Shown here piece by piece: positions 24,142-34,874 of a DNA stretch of 64,000 bases. Within the stretch, counting starts at the first letter, position 1; the number at the start of each line of letters is the position of its first letter. The translations under genes and the position numbers were made by a program. A model generated the notes under the pieces. It saw only the letters and a program-made list of their open reading frames with translations. It did not search any database and was not told the origin of the DNA. Origin of the DNA: Primulina eburnea (taxonomy: Eukaryota > Streptophyta > Magnoliopsida > Lamiales > Gesneriaceae); NCBI RefSeq assembly GCF_022965805.1, contig NC_133114.1, positions 5,786,261-5,850,260 on the forward strand, given 5' to 3'.

Positions 24142-27013
24142 TGAAACGTCTACTCGTTTTAAAGGTGCGGAAATATTTTTTTTTAAAAGCTCGCAATTAT
24201 AAAATAACATTTAAAATAATCGTATTTATTTTCCAACAAGAATGACGCAGTTTAAAAATAACTAACGTCATCCAAAATCAACGTAAACGTATAAAAATCG
24301 TAATATCATCAACATACAAAAATGTTTAACTCCTCTCAAAACTCGCAAATCATAATGCGGAAAAACATGTGGTCCTCGGGTCGTGTCACCCCACCAGGTC
24401 TGTCTACTCAGTGTTCAGCACCTCCTGTCCTCACAATAACAAGCTCACCTGCATCACACACGCCTAGTGAGTCTAAAGACTCAACACACCTGTACCGTTA
24501 ATAACAAGTACATATACATAACACACAGCAGTGAAAAATATCATACTCAACATATATTTCATGAACTTAAAAGCATAACGTAAACGTATCGTATAAAAAC
24601 ATGTGTGTCAACTCATGTCGTCTCATATCATGTCATCTCATATCATCATATACGTGTCAAAACAGCTCATCATGTCATCATAAACTTAAACATTTTCTTT
24701 TAATTGAATTCAGTTCATTAGTTGTGACTTTCGTATCAGCTCTATCGTATCAGCTCTATCGATGGATCCATCTATAAAAACCGTGGTACCCGGCGGCAGG
24801 GGACATCAGCGACAGCATTACCCGCCCACTGAGCCCGGGCCTCAGCTCATCATATCTCATGTCATCGTATACATATACATCGTCAGTCACAACCAATTCC
24901 CATCCTTCAAAAATATCATCATTTTCATCACTTAATAAAAACATGCATATGCGTAAATTTTTCTTTAAACCAAGCATGCAACGTATTTATCATAATTGCG
25001 TAAAAATCGTAAAAATGAAGCATAAACATTTAAAATATCATATATTTGTGCTCAGGGCGCTGTCAGGACCAAAATATCACCCCGAGTGAAAAATGACCAT
25101 TTTGCCCCTGGAAACTCAAAAATTATCGTTTCAACCCTGGATCTATTAAATCGACCCGAAGCTTACCAAACTCCTTAAAATATCCCATAATATATTTTTT
25201 AAAGTATTCTTAGCCATAAACTCGAGCCAAATCTACCACTTAACCGATTCGTTTTAAAACTTGGACCAATGTCTCGTTTTTTAACCCGAATCGACTCGAA
25301 ACTTTACCCAAATTTTTCCCAACTTGAAGCATAACTTAAACAACTCACCCTAAAACATTTACTACTTAAATTATGTCCTTAATCCCAAAGTCATTCGGCC
25401 ACCACCTATTTTCTGGCCACCTCCCCTCACCAAGACACGTACACCATCATTCACCCCTCTAAATTTACGTGCTAACCTTTCCTCCACCGCATTCAGTCCT
25501 CAACCAATCACACCTCGGCTATTCCAGATTACCCTGGACACGCTGAACCCACAGCTAACCTCCATGCAAGCCTACAACAAAAGCACGAACGCTAGAATCC
25601 CGAAGGCACCCCGCCGAACTCCTCTCCTCCATGCGTGCAGCCACTACTTCCGATGGTTTCAGCGGTGGTTGGGCCACCCTGGTCCGTGACTCAGACCCAC
25701 CAGGGTCTGTTCCGAGCCCCAGTTTAGTCCTTGCACCACCGGCACCACCCCTACCTCGATTCCTCACTCTCGCAAGGCACACTATCGAGAACACCATTCG
25801 GTTCTTCCACCTACAGCAACACCGACCCGATCGAACCCCAAGACCACACTTTATAAACTTTTTCAGCCTCTTAACACTCGAACCCACAGTCCCTTGCACA
25901 TCAGTAAAATGAAATCGTGAGTTACGAGCATGGGAGTGCAAGCATATACAAGGAAAACCGAACACATCCTCATGTATAAAATTTGGTCGACACCCCAACG
26001 ATTCATCACTAAGAGCCGAGCCCTCCCTATAATCCCATCATCGTACCACCTTAATCACAGCATGAACTCCCCTTGTCATCACCTCACAGCAGCCCCTTGC
26101 ACAAATTTTTCAGAAACCGAAAGTAGCATTACAAAGAAAAATAAATAAACTCATGCAACCCGAAAATCCTTCATGTCCTAAGCTAGATCGGAAATTCTAA
26201 TACAAATGCATACACACAGCAGTATAAGACATGAATGATGCAGAAACAACGATACAAAGCGTGCCTTGATGATTGCTTTAGGAGGAACGATCGAGGATCA
26301 CAGCCGGAGGAGGAAGCTTTACGTTTGAAGTGCAAAGAATGGTGCACCGACAACTTGCAGCAGTAATACACTAGAGGGGGTTGTGAGTGGAAGAGGTGGG
26401 CGGTTTATTGAAACGTAATAAGGCTTAGTGGGGATTTAAGGGAGGTAATTAGGTATAAATTAGAATGTTTAGGATTAATTAAATGGTTGAATAATAGATA
26501 ATAGACCTAAATTTGATAATTAAAAGCTTAAAAAGTTAAATAAGTCTAATATGCTTAAAAGTAGGTCTATTAAATTTAATCATACTCCCGAAAAATATTT
26601 CGTGTTGAAAAGGTTTTGAAAATAATATCCGGACCCTTAAAAAGTTCCCCGATTCGCTAAAATTTACGTACCGTTAAAAATAAAATCTTGCGTATAAAAA
26701 TACCCAGAAAAATCTCATTTTTGAAAAGTAGCCTTAAAACACCTTATAATAATTAATAAAAATTAATCACCTAATAAAATAATCTTTCCTGAAAATTCTC
26801 CAGTCTTCATTCCTCGTTCTGGCGTAAAATGAACTTAGAAACCCTAATGCATGAATTTCTAAAATTTCATGAATTAAATCCTATCATGCATGAATTATGC
26901 ATAAAATGCATAAAAATAATTAAACACATAATTAATGAAATTAACATGCACTTACTGCTTCAAAACAATTTAATAAAATATCAAAGAAATTTACTAACTT
27001 ACGTGCATGTGGT
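24142..27013 (-). repeat. Gypsy-type solo LTR2 (about 2.9 kb)
   Basis: Plus-strand left end TGAAACGTCTACTCG, matching LTR4 at 58136 (TGTAACGTCTACTAG) with near-identical sequence for over 1 kb. It holds the landmark palindromes at 24466-24483 (TGAGTCTAAAGACTCA) and 24761-24772 (GATGGATCCATC). The right end (GTGGTTCA) does not match the CGTTACA terminus of LTR6, so about 15-20 bp of the true end seem lost. It is flanked by a 72-bp direct repeat instead of 5 bp. The 147-codon ORF at 25555-25998 is a by-product of GC-rich sequence. Confidence 0.8.
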
Positions 27014-27085
27014 TCAAACGAGCTATTTATCGAGCCGAGCTCGAATAGCTTGCAAACGGTTTGGTTTATTTACATCCCTAATAAT
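27014..27085 (-). repeat. 72-bp duplicate of the hAT tip
   Basis: Matches 24070-24141 with a single difference (T/G). Includes the TAGGGATGTAAATAAACC terminus and the 5 flanking bases ATAAT. The hAT TSD ATAATAAT follows at 27081-27088. Confidence 0.95.
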
Positions 27086-27088
27086 AAT
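27081..27088. repeat. 8-bp TSD of AGCTCG hAT (inverted side)
   Basis: ATAATAAT, the reverse complement of ATTATTAT at 31949-31956, next to the other hAT end. Matching on opposite strands is what an inversion between the two ends would leave. The sequence is low in complexity, which lowers its weight. Confidence 0.75.
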
Positions 27089-28019
27089 CTAGCCTAAATG
27101 TCAATCCCCTATTGCAACCTTCACTATACCACTTAACATACCTCTTCATATGCAACCAACACATATATTCATTCAATATATCAAAGATCACGTAAAACCT
27201 AGTGTCTTACTATCACATAACTCATGCAATGAATATATAAGGAATTTATTCTTGTTAAATAAATTTTCATCATTAACATAAAAATTCTCGTATTCAATCA
27301 TGTATCTTTCAAATCCATCATCCAATAAACATATCATGAAAATAGGACACAATATATTTACTATCTATGCATTCCCTCAACACATCACAAGAATTTAATT
27401 TTAATGCATATAAATCATTGTAGCCATCAAATTCCACGAATTTATCTGACTCGTGAGAAATTAAAAACAATCACATTAAACTTAATGAACTCACTTTCTA
27501 ACATCCTTTACCTCTATAAAACTTAGAGACAAAAGTTAAATCAATGACATATCTCTTAAGTATCACATTTACAAAACTTCTTTAAGAATCTTGGAAACAA
27601 AAGTTCATTAAATTAAGATAAGAAAGTAAAGCATAACTCACAGTTGTTCTGTTGTCAACTATTCTTACCTCACTTTGATTGCCCTTGAACTCATGCGGCT
27701 CAACCCCTTTGATTCTCCAATCAACAAGACTCGTGTATCTCTTTGTCATGACACCTCCAAAATCCTACAAAGAAAAAATAATAATGCTTGAGATTGAACC
27801 AGTTATATCATCACAATATAAATAAAATCTCATTGTACAAAGATACTTTAACGGGTTTATACAAATTAAATTTTGTCTCAAACTCACTCTTTTGGACCAT
27901 CAATTCATATTTCTTTTTTCTTTTTTGGCTTTTTTTCTTTTCTATTTTTTTTCTCTTTATTGTCACCTCACTCTTTTGATAAAAATTTTCGTATCTTTTT
28001 TTTCTCCTCTAAGACCATC
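27089..28019 (-). other. Flank of gypsy G, no recognisable domain
   Basis: Should hold the start of the RT if gypsy G were complete, but I recognise none. A T-rich block (27900-28080) opens short ORFs in several frames. Confidence 0.4.
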
Positions 28020-28461
28020 TTACTTTTTTGTTCCCACTTTTTTCGGCCTCCTCTCTTTTTTTCCTTCTTTTAATTGGTCCTCCAATAATTGATTTGGTGA
28101 CAAATGGAGTAATACAATATGTTTCTTCTTTAGAACAAATGAATACATATTCTTGAAACCATCACGCGTCACTCGTTTATCATATTGCCACGGTCTCACT
28201 AACAAAATATGGTAAACATGCATTGGCACCACGTCATAATACCTCATCCACGTATTCCCAATTGAAAATGCTACCGGAACTTTCCTATTTACTTTCACTT
28301 TCGCACAATCATTCAACTATTGTAGCCTTTATGGTTTAGAATTTTTTGATGTAGACAAACAAGAATTCTCCATCATCTCACAAATTAGTGGCTACTTTCT
28401 TCATCTATGATAAGATAACAAACATTTTCATTCACAAAACACATAGTATGGAACAAGTTCT
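28020..28461 (-). pseudogene. Gypsy element G: aspartic protease remnant (right half)
   Basis: The minus-strand reading starts LFHTMCFVNENVCYLIIDEES at 28456, the family's protease entry; DGGS is the usual active-site motif and is altered here. It passes two stops, then runs LNDCAKVKVNRKVPV, then VVPMHVYHILLVRPWQYDKRVTRDGFKN with a basic tail. VPM-CH-LLGRPWQ is the conserved segment between protease and RT in this lineage. The upstream part of the same frame (NQREN) lies at 13716 on the plus strand, on the far side of the copia element. Confidence 0.85.
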
Positions 28462-30657
28462 TGTTAGAGTAGATGCCCTGCAAGCCAACGGTTGGCTAGG
28501 GAATTTATTGACTCAAGTGAAATAAACAATCTTTATTTTAATATAATTTAACTTTTAATGGTTTTGTTATAGATAAAGTCTTTGATTATGCTTTAATACA
28601 AATGAATCATAATTCGATGTTGAAACTCATTTGTAAACACCGCATATTCCAAATTCGTTCCTAGTCGATTCAACCGCCTAAAACATGGATAAAGGTCGCT
28701 TGAGCTCGAGACTAGCATATGTGATGTTTTGTACTATGTTTCTTGGTAAGGGCCTGGAGATGTCCAAACATGCAGATGGGTAGTCATATGATGATTATAC
28801 CGAACAACCCTCCCTCGGACTTTCCAAGTGGTTATCATTCATCGAGAGGATAAGTCCGTGGTTATGATTGTACACCATTAGTCCTTATGACCTGGGACAA
28901 CACTGAGGCTCTATACGCTAGGTCTGTGCTTTGACTCGTTTACCGGCTCCAGGAGAGTCATCAGGTGGCGAGGTTGGGTACAGTTGCGACACATATAGGA
29001 GCCAGTGCATTGTAGTCGAGGACTCACCGCTCACCTACAGGTGTGGATATCCTGTGTGATCTGATGAAATAATAATGCATGGAATCTCTGGCCAGAGTAT
29101 GAGATTTACGTTAGAGAAAGAGTTCTCAAATAGTACACGCGATGCCACTATTATAGTTATCACATAGTTATCGAATAATACGCAACCCTCGATGAACCAA
29201 TAGTTGTAGATTCGATCGGGATATATGCGATGAAAAGACCGTACTGTACGTTAATCATAATCTACTGGTTCTTGCAGGTACTATCAGTGATACCTATGGA
29301 ATCATGGGGCGATGTTACTAGACGCTCTTACCATGATCCGATGGGTGCAATCAGAAATGAGTTCTGACATTCTTGATCAAGGTGTGATTAAAAGAATGGG
29401 GCTAACTAGGGTAAGCCCGAATAAAGGATTATGTCCTGAATTACAAAGAGTTGTGAACCCACAGCTAGCTGTATCCCTGAACCATTGAGGGTCACACAAG
29501 CACTGGATCGTTTGTTCCCGTTGAGAGAATAAATTCAAGAAGTTGAATTTATATTATATAGTAAATTCAAAGAGTTGAATTTATGATAAGTAATTTTTGA
29601 GAGAATAAATTCAAAAGTTGAATTCATATTATATATTAAATTCAAGGAGTTGAATTTATGATAATTAAAATTTGAGAGAAATTCGAGGAGTTGAATTTAT
29701 AACATTTGAGAATTTAATTTATTAAACTCAAAAGTTGGGTTTATTAAATATTAAATTTTGGAGGTGATAAAATTCAAGTTGTTGAATTTATAATTTAAAT
29801 AATAAATTCAAATGTTGAATTTATAATAGATTTAATTATTAAACTCAAATGTTGAGTTTATTAAATATTAAATTAAATATTATGGGAGATATGTTTAATG
29901 GGCTTGTAGGAGTACAAGTCCAACATATTAAATGATTAAAGTTCTTAATGGACTTTAATATAATTAACTAAACTAGTTTGACTAGTCCATTTAATTAACA
30001 AAGCCCATTAAATTTAATTAAGGAATCTAAATCCATAATTATGGAATTTAGGTCAAGGCTCTTGTTTTTTTTAGGATAATAATAATAAAAAAAGGGATAG
30101 CCTCCACCAACTTGATATGTGATTTTCGAGAATCACAATTTAAAATTCCTCCAAATATTTTGTTTACTTAATTAATTAGATTAATTAAGTAAATAATCAT
30201 TAAAGAAATATTGAGATTTCTTTATTCTCAATTAAATAGATTCAGCCGAAACTTTCATAAATTTTTGAGCAAGAAAATTTCGGCTCTTTCAAATTTGTGC
30301 TCTCAAAAAAGATTTTAAACAAAAATTGTGTTCTCTCTCTACGAAAAGATCTTCTACAATTTCTAGTGCAATTTTGAAGAGGATCAAACGATCTAGTCGT
30401 GGACTTGATAGGAGGATTAAAGAAAGCAGATATGAAGAAAGTTCGTAGGGATTCACGAAGAGCTATCTCCGCTAACCCCGGAATAGTTGGAGCCACGTGA
30501 TTTATTCACCAAAGGTATAACTTTTAAACATCCTATGAATGTTTTTATCTAAAATCACACGAGCGCCCAAAAGCAAATCATATTTTGATTGTCAAAAATA
30601 AAAAAAAAATTTTAAAACTTCCGCTGCGTTTGGACGTGTAGAAAACCAGATCCAACA
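28462..30657 (+). repeat. 5' LTR of copia element AB (2196 bp)
   Basis: Starts TGTTAGAGTAG and ends GATCCAACA, followed by one base and the primer-binding site. It is the inverted twin of 13717-16146. The TSD is GTTCT at 28457-28461, the exact complement of AGAAC beside the other LTR. It holds the AATTCAAC/GTTGAATT repeat array at 29525-29870. Confidence 0.95.
29525..29870. repeat. Tandem AT-rich array in the copia LTR
   Basis: Repeated units combine AAATTCAA, a short A/G spacer, and GTTGAATTTAT, roughly 55-65 bp apart and degenerate. Because GTTGAATT and AATTCAAC are complementary, the array can fold on itself. The twin array is at about 14700-15055; most of it is deleted in copia C. Confidence 0.8.
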
Positions 30658-30658
30658 G

Positions 30659-30670
30659 TGGTATCAGAGC
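30659..30670 (+). other. Primer-binding site (initiator Met tRNA) of copia AB
   Basis: TGGTATCAGAGC, one base after the LTR end. Confidence 0.96.
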
Positions 30671-31331
30671 AAAGGTTTTTCTAAATCGTATGGTTTGATA
30701 TTGAATAATTTATTTCTAACCACACGAGAAAATTTTTCAGAAAATTTAGCACCACGAAAATTTAATTTTTTCCAGATTTTCGAAAAAAAAAAATTAAATC
30801 TGCCCGGAACTGTTCCGGGCAGTCCGTGCGCGCACGGCAGCACGTAGGCGTCCCCGCCCGCGCGCCGACGCCTGCGTGCACCGCGCAAGCGCGGCGTCGG
30901 CGCGCCTGCGCGCGCCTGTGCGCGTTCTGCGCGCACTGGGCCTCTGCCGCTGCCCGAAACGTTCGGGCAGCCCGTGATCGTCGCTAAGGTGCGATTTTCT
31001 GATTTTTCAAATTTTTGGGTAAAATTAATATTTTTTAAAATTGGTTCAATTTTTATTTTGGAAAATTGATTTTTAGAAAATTAATAATTTTCTTGTGAAA
31101 TAAATAATTAGAATATGATTTTAATTATTTATGGTAAAAATGAGTTTTTAGAAGAAATCAATTATTATTGATTTAATTGGAAATTAAATAAAGGAGTTTA
31201 TTTAATTTATTAAATCCTTTAATAATTGTGATGGTTAGTGATAAAATTATTAGATATATGATTTATCAATTAATTAAATTGTTTAATGAAATTGATGTTA
31301 ATATTTGATATTAAATGAATGAAGGACGATC
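30671..31331 (+). other. Proximal leader of copia AB with GC-rich hairpin island
   Basis: AT-rich leader with a very GC-rich block (30798-30975). The block holds a perfect inverted repeat CTGCCCGGAAC-T-GTTCCGGGCAG (30800-30822), a palindrome CCGTGCGCGCACGG (30824-30837) and CTGCCCGAA-ACG-TTCGGGCAG (30950-30970). The last is also present in copia C at 61088-61108. The position after the primer-binding site suits an RNA packaging or dimerisation structure (inference). Homology to copia C ends at 31331, the inversion breakpoint. Confidence 0.85.
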
Positions 31332-31948
31332 AAGCTCAAGCTCGATTTTGAGCTCGAAAATTTAATCAAACCAAGCTCAAGCCTAAGGATATTCGGCTCG
31401 TGAGCTCGCAAAAATGTTCGATAATAGGCTCGCGAGCTTGAGCTCGGCTCGTTTAGGTGTCTCGTACTCGAGCTCGAACTCGGTTCGTTTAGGTGGCTCG
31501 CAAACAAGATTTTTAAATGTTCAATATAATGATTTATGTTTTTTTAGCTCTTATTTGTGTCATTTTGGTTATTTATGAATGAATTTACATTTTTATGTCT
31601 GATTTAAAATTAGTTTATAAATATATTTAATTTTTAACAAGATCGATTCAAACTCAAACTCGAGCTCAATTCTATGCTTATCGTGCTCGAAAACGAGACG
31701 AGCTCAAGCTAGGCTTGTTAAACGAGCTATTAATGAATAAAGCTCGAGCCTGGCTTGATTAACTTGCTAAACGAGCTTTTAACGAGCCGAGCTCGAGCTT
31801 TTCTCGAGCCCAGTAATTTCAATACAAACCGAGCTCGAGCCTTATAATAGAAGTTCGAATCGAGCTCGAGCTCAAGCCTAAAAAATCTTATACAAACCAA
31901 GCTCAAGCCTGCTACTGTTTGGTTTGGTTTGGATCGTTTACACCCCTA
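31332..31948 (+). mobile_element. AGCTCG hAT element, main piece 2
   Basis: About 617 bp packed with GAGCTCGAGC-type words on both strands, ending TTTACACCCCTA. The reverse-complemented end is TAGGGGTGTAAACGATCC, which pairs with TAGGGATGTAAATAAACC at 27080/24136 as terminal repeats. It is followed by the 8-bp TSD ATTATTAT (31949-31956). It has no ORF, so it is non-autonomous. Its left end is not a terminus but the inversion breakpoint. Confidence 0.8.
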
Positions 31949-32029
31949 ATTATTATATTGTGCATGAATTGCGTCTTATTTGGTGTTAACTAGATCTAAG
32001 AAGGAGAGAAATCTAATTTTTGTGATGCT

Positions 32030-32126
32030 TAATAATAATAATAATAATAATATATTATTATTATTATTATTATTATTATTGTTATTATTATTATTATTAT
32101 TATTATCATCATCATCATCATCGTTT
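32030..32126. repeat. (AAT)n/(ATT)n palindromic microsatellite
   Basis: A run of TAA units turns into TTA units at 32050, then into CATCAT, so the first part forms an inverted repeat with the second. It encodes only poly-Leu/Ser in the ORF crossing it. Confidence 0.95.
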
Positions 32127-32307
32127 GATGCCATCTTCTATTTGTCAAATGGTGTAATTGAGGGAGTTATTGCGAAGGCAACTGCGGAGTTGGGATTTTT
32201 AGGGCTAATGGAGCGATCAGACGATAGCACCCACAAGCTAGAGTTAAAAAGTAAGCATGTTGATAATATATTTCTTTTTGTTACTTGCTTTGTTCTTGTG
32301 TAGGTAG

Positions 32308-32451
32308 CAAAGATTTGAAGACAAATATTTTTGAAGAAGGGGAGTATTATATGAATCTGAATGAACATTACGAGCCAACTTTTGAGAGGAGTTTTCTGAT
32401 GCCTTGTTTTCTGGATCATACAAGATTGATGATGATTAAAGATGAAGAATA
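32308..32451 (+). pseudogene. Possible C-terminus of a gypsy polyprotein
   Basis: The plus-strand reading GSKDLKTNIFEEGEYYMN, followed by a stop after KDEE, resembles the short acidic tail (DLRTNLFEEGE) that ends pol in several plant gypsy lineages. A purine run GAAGAAGGGGAG (32332-32345) overlaps it. If the inversion is undone this lies on the same strand as gypsy G, so it may be the end of that element. Weak call. Confidence 0.4.
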
Positions 32452-32459
32452 AAGCATAT

Positions 32460-33130
32460 TCAAATGATTGAAGGAGTTCACAGAAGCATTTCATGAAGAC
32501 GTGTAAAGCAACAAAGCATCGAGTGCAAAATGACCAAGGACGACGCCCCCCAGCGCGCACAACACAGGCAGACATGCTCCATCGGGGTCGCCCTAGCACA
32601 CCCCTTTCATAACAGAGCCTCTTTTGGCGCGCCCCAGCTGGGATTTCTTCGTGCCCCTTTGTGTTCCTCTAGGCTAGAACTTCATAAACTCGGGATTTTG
32701 ATGCAGATTAATTATGGAAACAATATTTTCAAGTTTTGAAAGATATTTACCATGTTTCGATTAAATATATCTTGTAACATTGTATTAACAGAATATTGAA
32801 ATTTTTTATCAAATTTTGTGAGTTCTCTCTCAAATTTAAAATCTTTTTGCTTTGTTCATCAAAAAATCAATCTTATTAAGATTCAATCTTTGTGGTTATT
32901 GTCGATTGTTTTCACGCGATTGTCAAAGACAAGTAATTTGAAAGTTCGTCTAAATTTCAATTATTCCATATCATGTTATTTGTTACTAAGCTTTTCAAAG
33001 TTTAGGTACGAATATCACAACCAGTTATTTGTTTCAAAAGATTAGGATAACACAACGGTTCTTTATTTCATTAAATCGAGGGAGTGATTTTTGTTTTAGA
33101 TCGCGTTTACTTTTCTTGTTTGAAGAATGA
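32460..33130 (+). other. LTR-like sequence of uncertain identity
   Basis: Follows the possible pol terminus. It has a GC-rich CCCCCCAGCGCGCAC block (32546-32640), then an AT-rich part with TGTAACATTG and polyadenylation-like sequence. This layout suits a gypsy LTR, but no second copy is in the window. It ends where the Athila-like RT begins abruptly (about 33135). Confidence 0.35.
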
Positions 33131-33132
33131 AA

Positions 33133-33812
33133 TCAATATGGACATGTGAATGTGATATTTTCTTGATTCTGAAGAGCTATTATAATATGATTGTAACCTA
33201 AATATCCATACAAAAAACAATAATGATGATAGCCTGCAAGTCTATCAAGCATTTGATCAATAAAAAAAGAAGTGGAAAATGATTTTTTTTTATTATTCAA
33301 CTTCCTATAGTCAATATATACATGCCAACCGGTCACCGTACGAGTAGAAATCTTCATTCTTTTCATTTTTCATCATTGTCATTCTTTTTTTCTTAGGCAC
33401 TACTTGTGTAGGTGAGACTCAAGCACTATCAAAAATAAAATATATGACACTAGCATTTAACATTTTTTATACTTTAAACTTTACTATTTACTTCATAGCT
33501 GGTTTAACCTCTCTCTTTTTTTTAATCAAAGTAAGGTGTTAATGACTCATCCATTAAAATCTTGTGCATGCATATGGTCGAATTAAGTCCCTTAATATCA
33601 TATATTGACCAACCTAAGGCTGTTTTCAATTCCCTCAACGCTCTAAACAATTTATTTTTTTCATCCACAACAAGAGAAGAGGAGATAATTATCAGATAAG
33701 TCACTTTTTCGCCTGAAAATGCACAACACAAGTGTTTAGGTAAATCATTGAGTTCGTGAGTGACTTGTGGTACGTCATTAACTATATCATTTGCCATATC
33801 TTCTTTTTGCAC
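33133..33812 (-). pseudogene. Athila-like gypsy F: RT N-terminal region
   Basis: The minus-strand reading starts near LPKHLCCAFSGE and continues VTYLIIISSSL, LFRALRELKTALGWSIYDIKG and MCMHKILMDE-like (ICMHKILMDES). After a gap it gives GWHVYIDYRKLNN, then FIDQMLDRLAGYHHYCFLYGY, GYN and ITFTCPY. These are the RT domain entry and motifs 1-3 of the Athila/Tat lineage. It breaks off exactly after FTCPY (the family normally continues with GTFAYRRMPFG), so the YVDD part, RNase H and integrase are gone. Several stops. Confidence 0.9.
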
Positions 33813-33839
33813 ATCAACAACTTTTTTCTTTTCGAAATT

Positions 33840-34620
33840 TTTGAGAGCCAGGAATTTCTCTCTAAGTTCTCAATCATTATCATCTACCATTAGTTTGACC
33901 AACTAGACATCTCTCCAAAGGATCTTTACCCACGGCTTTTCCTGCACAATCTAAAGATAGACAAGTATCAATAATATAAATGTTATTACATGTAATTACC
34001 TCATTGAATCTTCTGATGGCAAAATATAGATGTTGAACATTACAGTCTCTTCACCAACTCTCAAGGTAAGTTTTCCTTTGTGTACTCGATCAATGCTCTC
34101 CATGTGGCTAGAAACGGTCTTTCAAAAATCAAGGGTGTATCTTAATCTTTCTCCATGTCTAATAAAAAAATCTTCAGGGAAAATAAAATTTTCCAACTTC
34201 ACTAATACATCTTCCACTATCCCTCGTGGATTCATCAAAGACCTATCTACTAGTTGTAGAGTGATGGTGCTAAGCTTCAATTCTCCGAGCACCAAAGTCC
34301 TACAAATAAAAATTGGCATTCAATTATACTGCTTCTAAATCACATAAAGCTATATTTACATGAGAACCACTAATAATACAAGGAATAGTAAAACTTCCTA
34401 GATTTTTCAATTTTTTGGCAAATTCTTTTGGAGAATGGCATTACACCCTTCTATTAACTTCACTGTTTTATATTCTTGCAGTAATCTCTTCTTTGACATC
34501 ATGTCCTTGATGATTTTTCTTTGACATCATGTCTTTGATGATTTTTGCATAGTCATGCATTTTCTTCAAAGCGTCGACAAATGTGATGTTAATATGAATT
34601 TTCTTGAAGATTTCAAGAAA
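33840..34620 (-). pseudogene. Athila-like gypsy F: protease region
   Basis: The minus strand holds FLEIFKKIHINITFVDALKKMHDYAKIIKDMMSKKR-type readings in shifting frames (34500-34620). LGELKLSTITLQLVDRSL and NPRGIVEDVLVKLENFIFPEDF follow (34122-34319). LQLADRS-PRGIIEDVLVKV-FIFPADF is the well-known segment just after the aspartic protease active site in Athila-type elements. Decayed by stops and frameshifts. Confidence 0.88.
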
Positions 34621-34636
34621 TCTTACAAATTGATCA

Positions 34637-34869
34637 TCAAACACCTTTTTTTAATCTTTTAGGTTGAGTGATTAACCTTACGTGGGGGCCACTGTTCAAG
34701 GACATCCTTTGACTCTTCAACTTTGTCTTTTTAGGTTGAGTGATTAACCTTACGTGGGGGCTACTGTTCAAGGACATCCTTTGACTCTTCAACTTTGTCT
34801 TTAAAATTTTCATCACTTTCCTCCAGTGTTTCGTCCTCTTTCTTTTCATTGCTATTTAAGTCATCAGTT
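34637..34869 (-). pseudogene. Athila-like gypsy F: gag-protease linker with tandem duplication
   Basis: Acidic/basic linker on the minus strand. A segment of about 61 bp occurs twice in tandem (34668-34728 and 34729-34797, with one C/T change). It gives the repeat KLKSQRMSLNS-PHVRLITQPK in the open frame. Ends at the solo LTR insertion at 34875. Confidence 0.75.
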
Positions 34870-34874
34870 CTTTG

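Noticed and set aside
25555..25998. 147-codon minus-strand ORF
   Set aside because: Lies within solo LTR2 in a GC-rich block, has overlapping ORFs on the other strand, and shows no family resemblance.
30664..30936. 90-codon Arg/Ala-rich minus-strand ORF
   Set aside because: Antisense to the copia leader hairpin island; composition effect.
31980..32303. 107-codon ORF with poly-Leu
   Set aside because: Built on the AAT/ATT microsatellite. The tail may be gypsy-derived, but no gene is supported.
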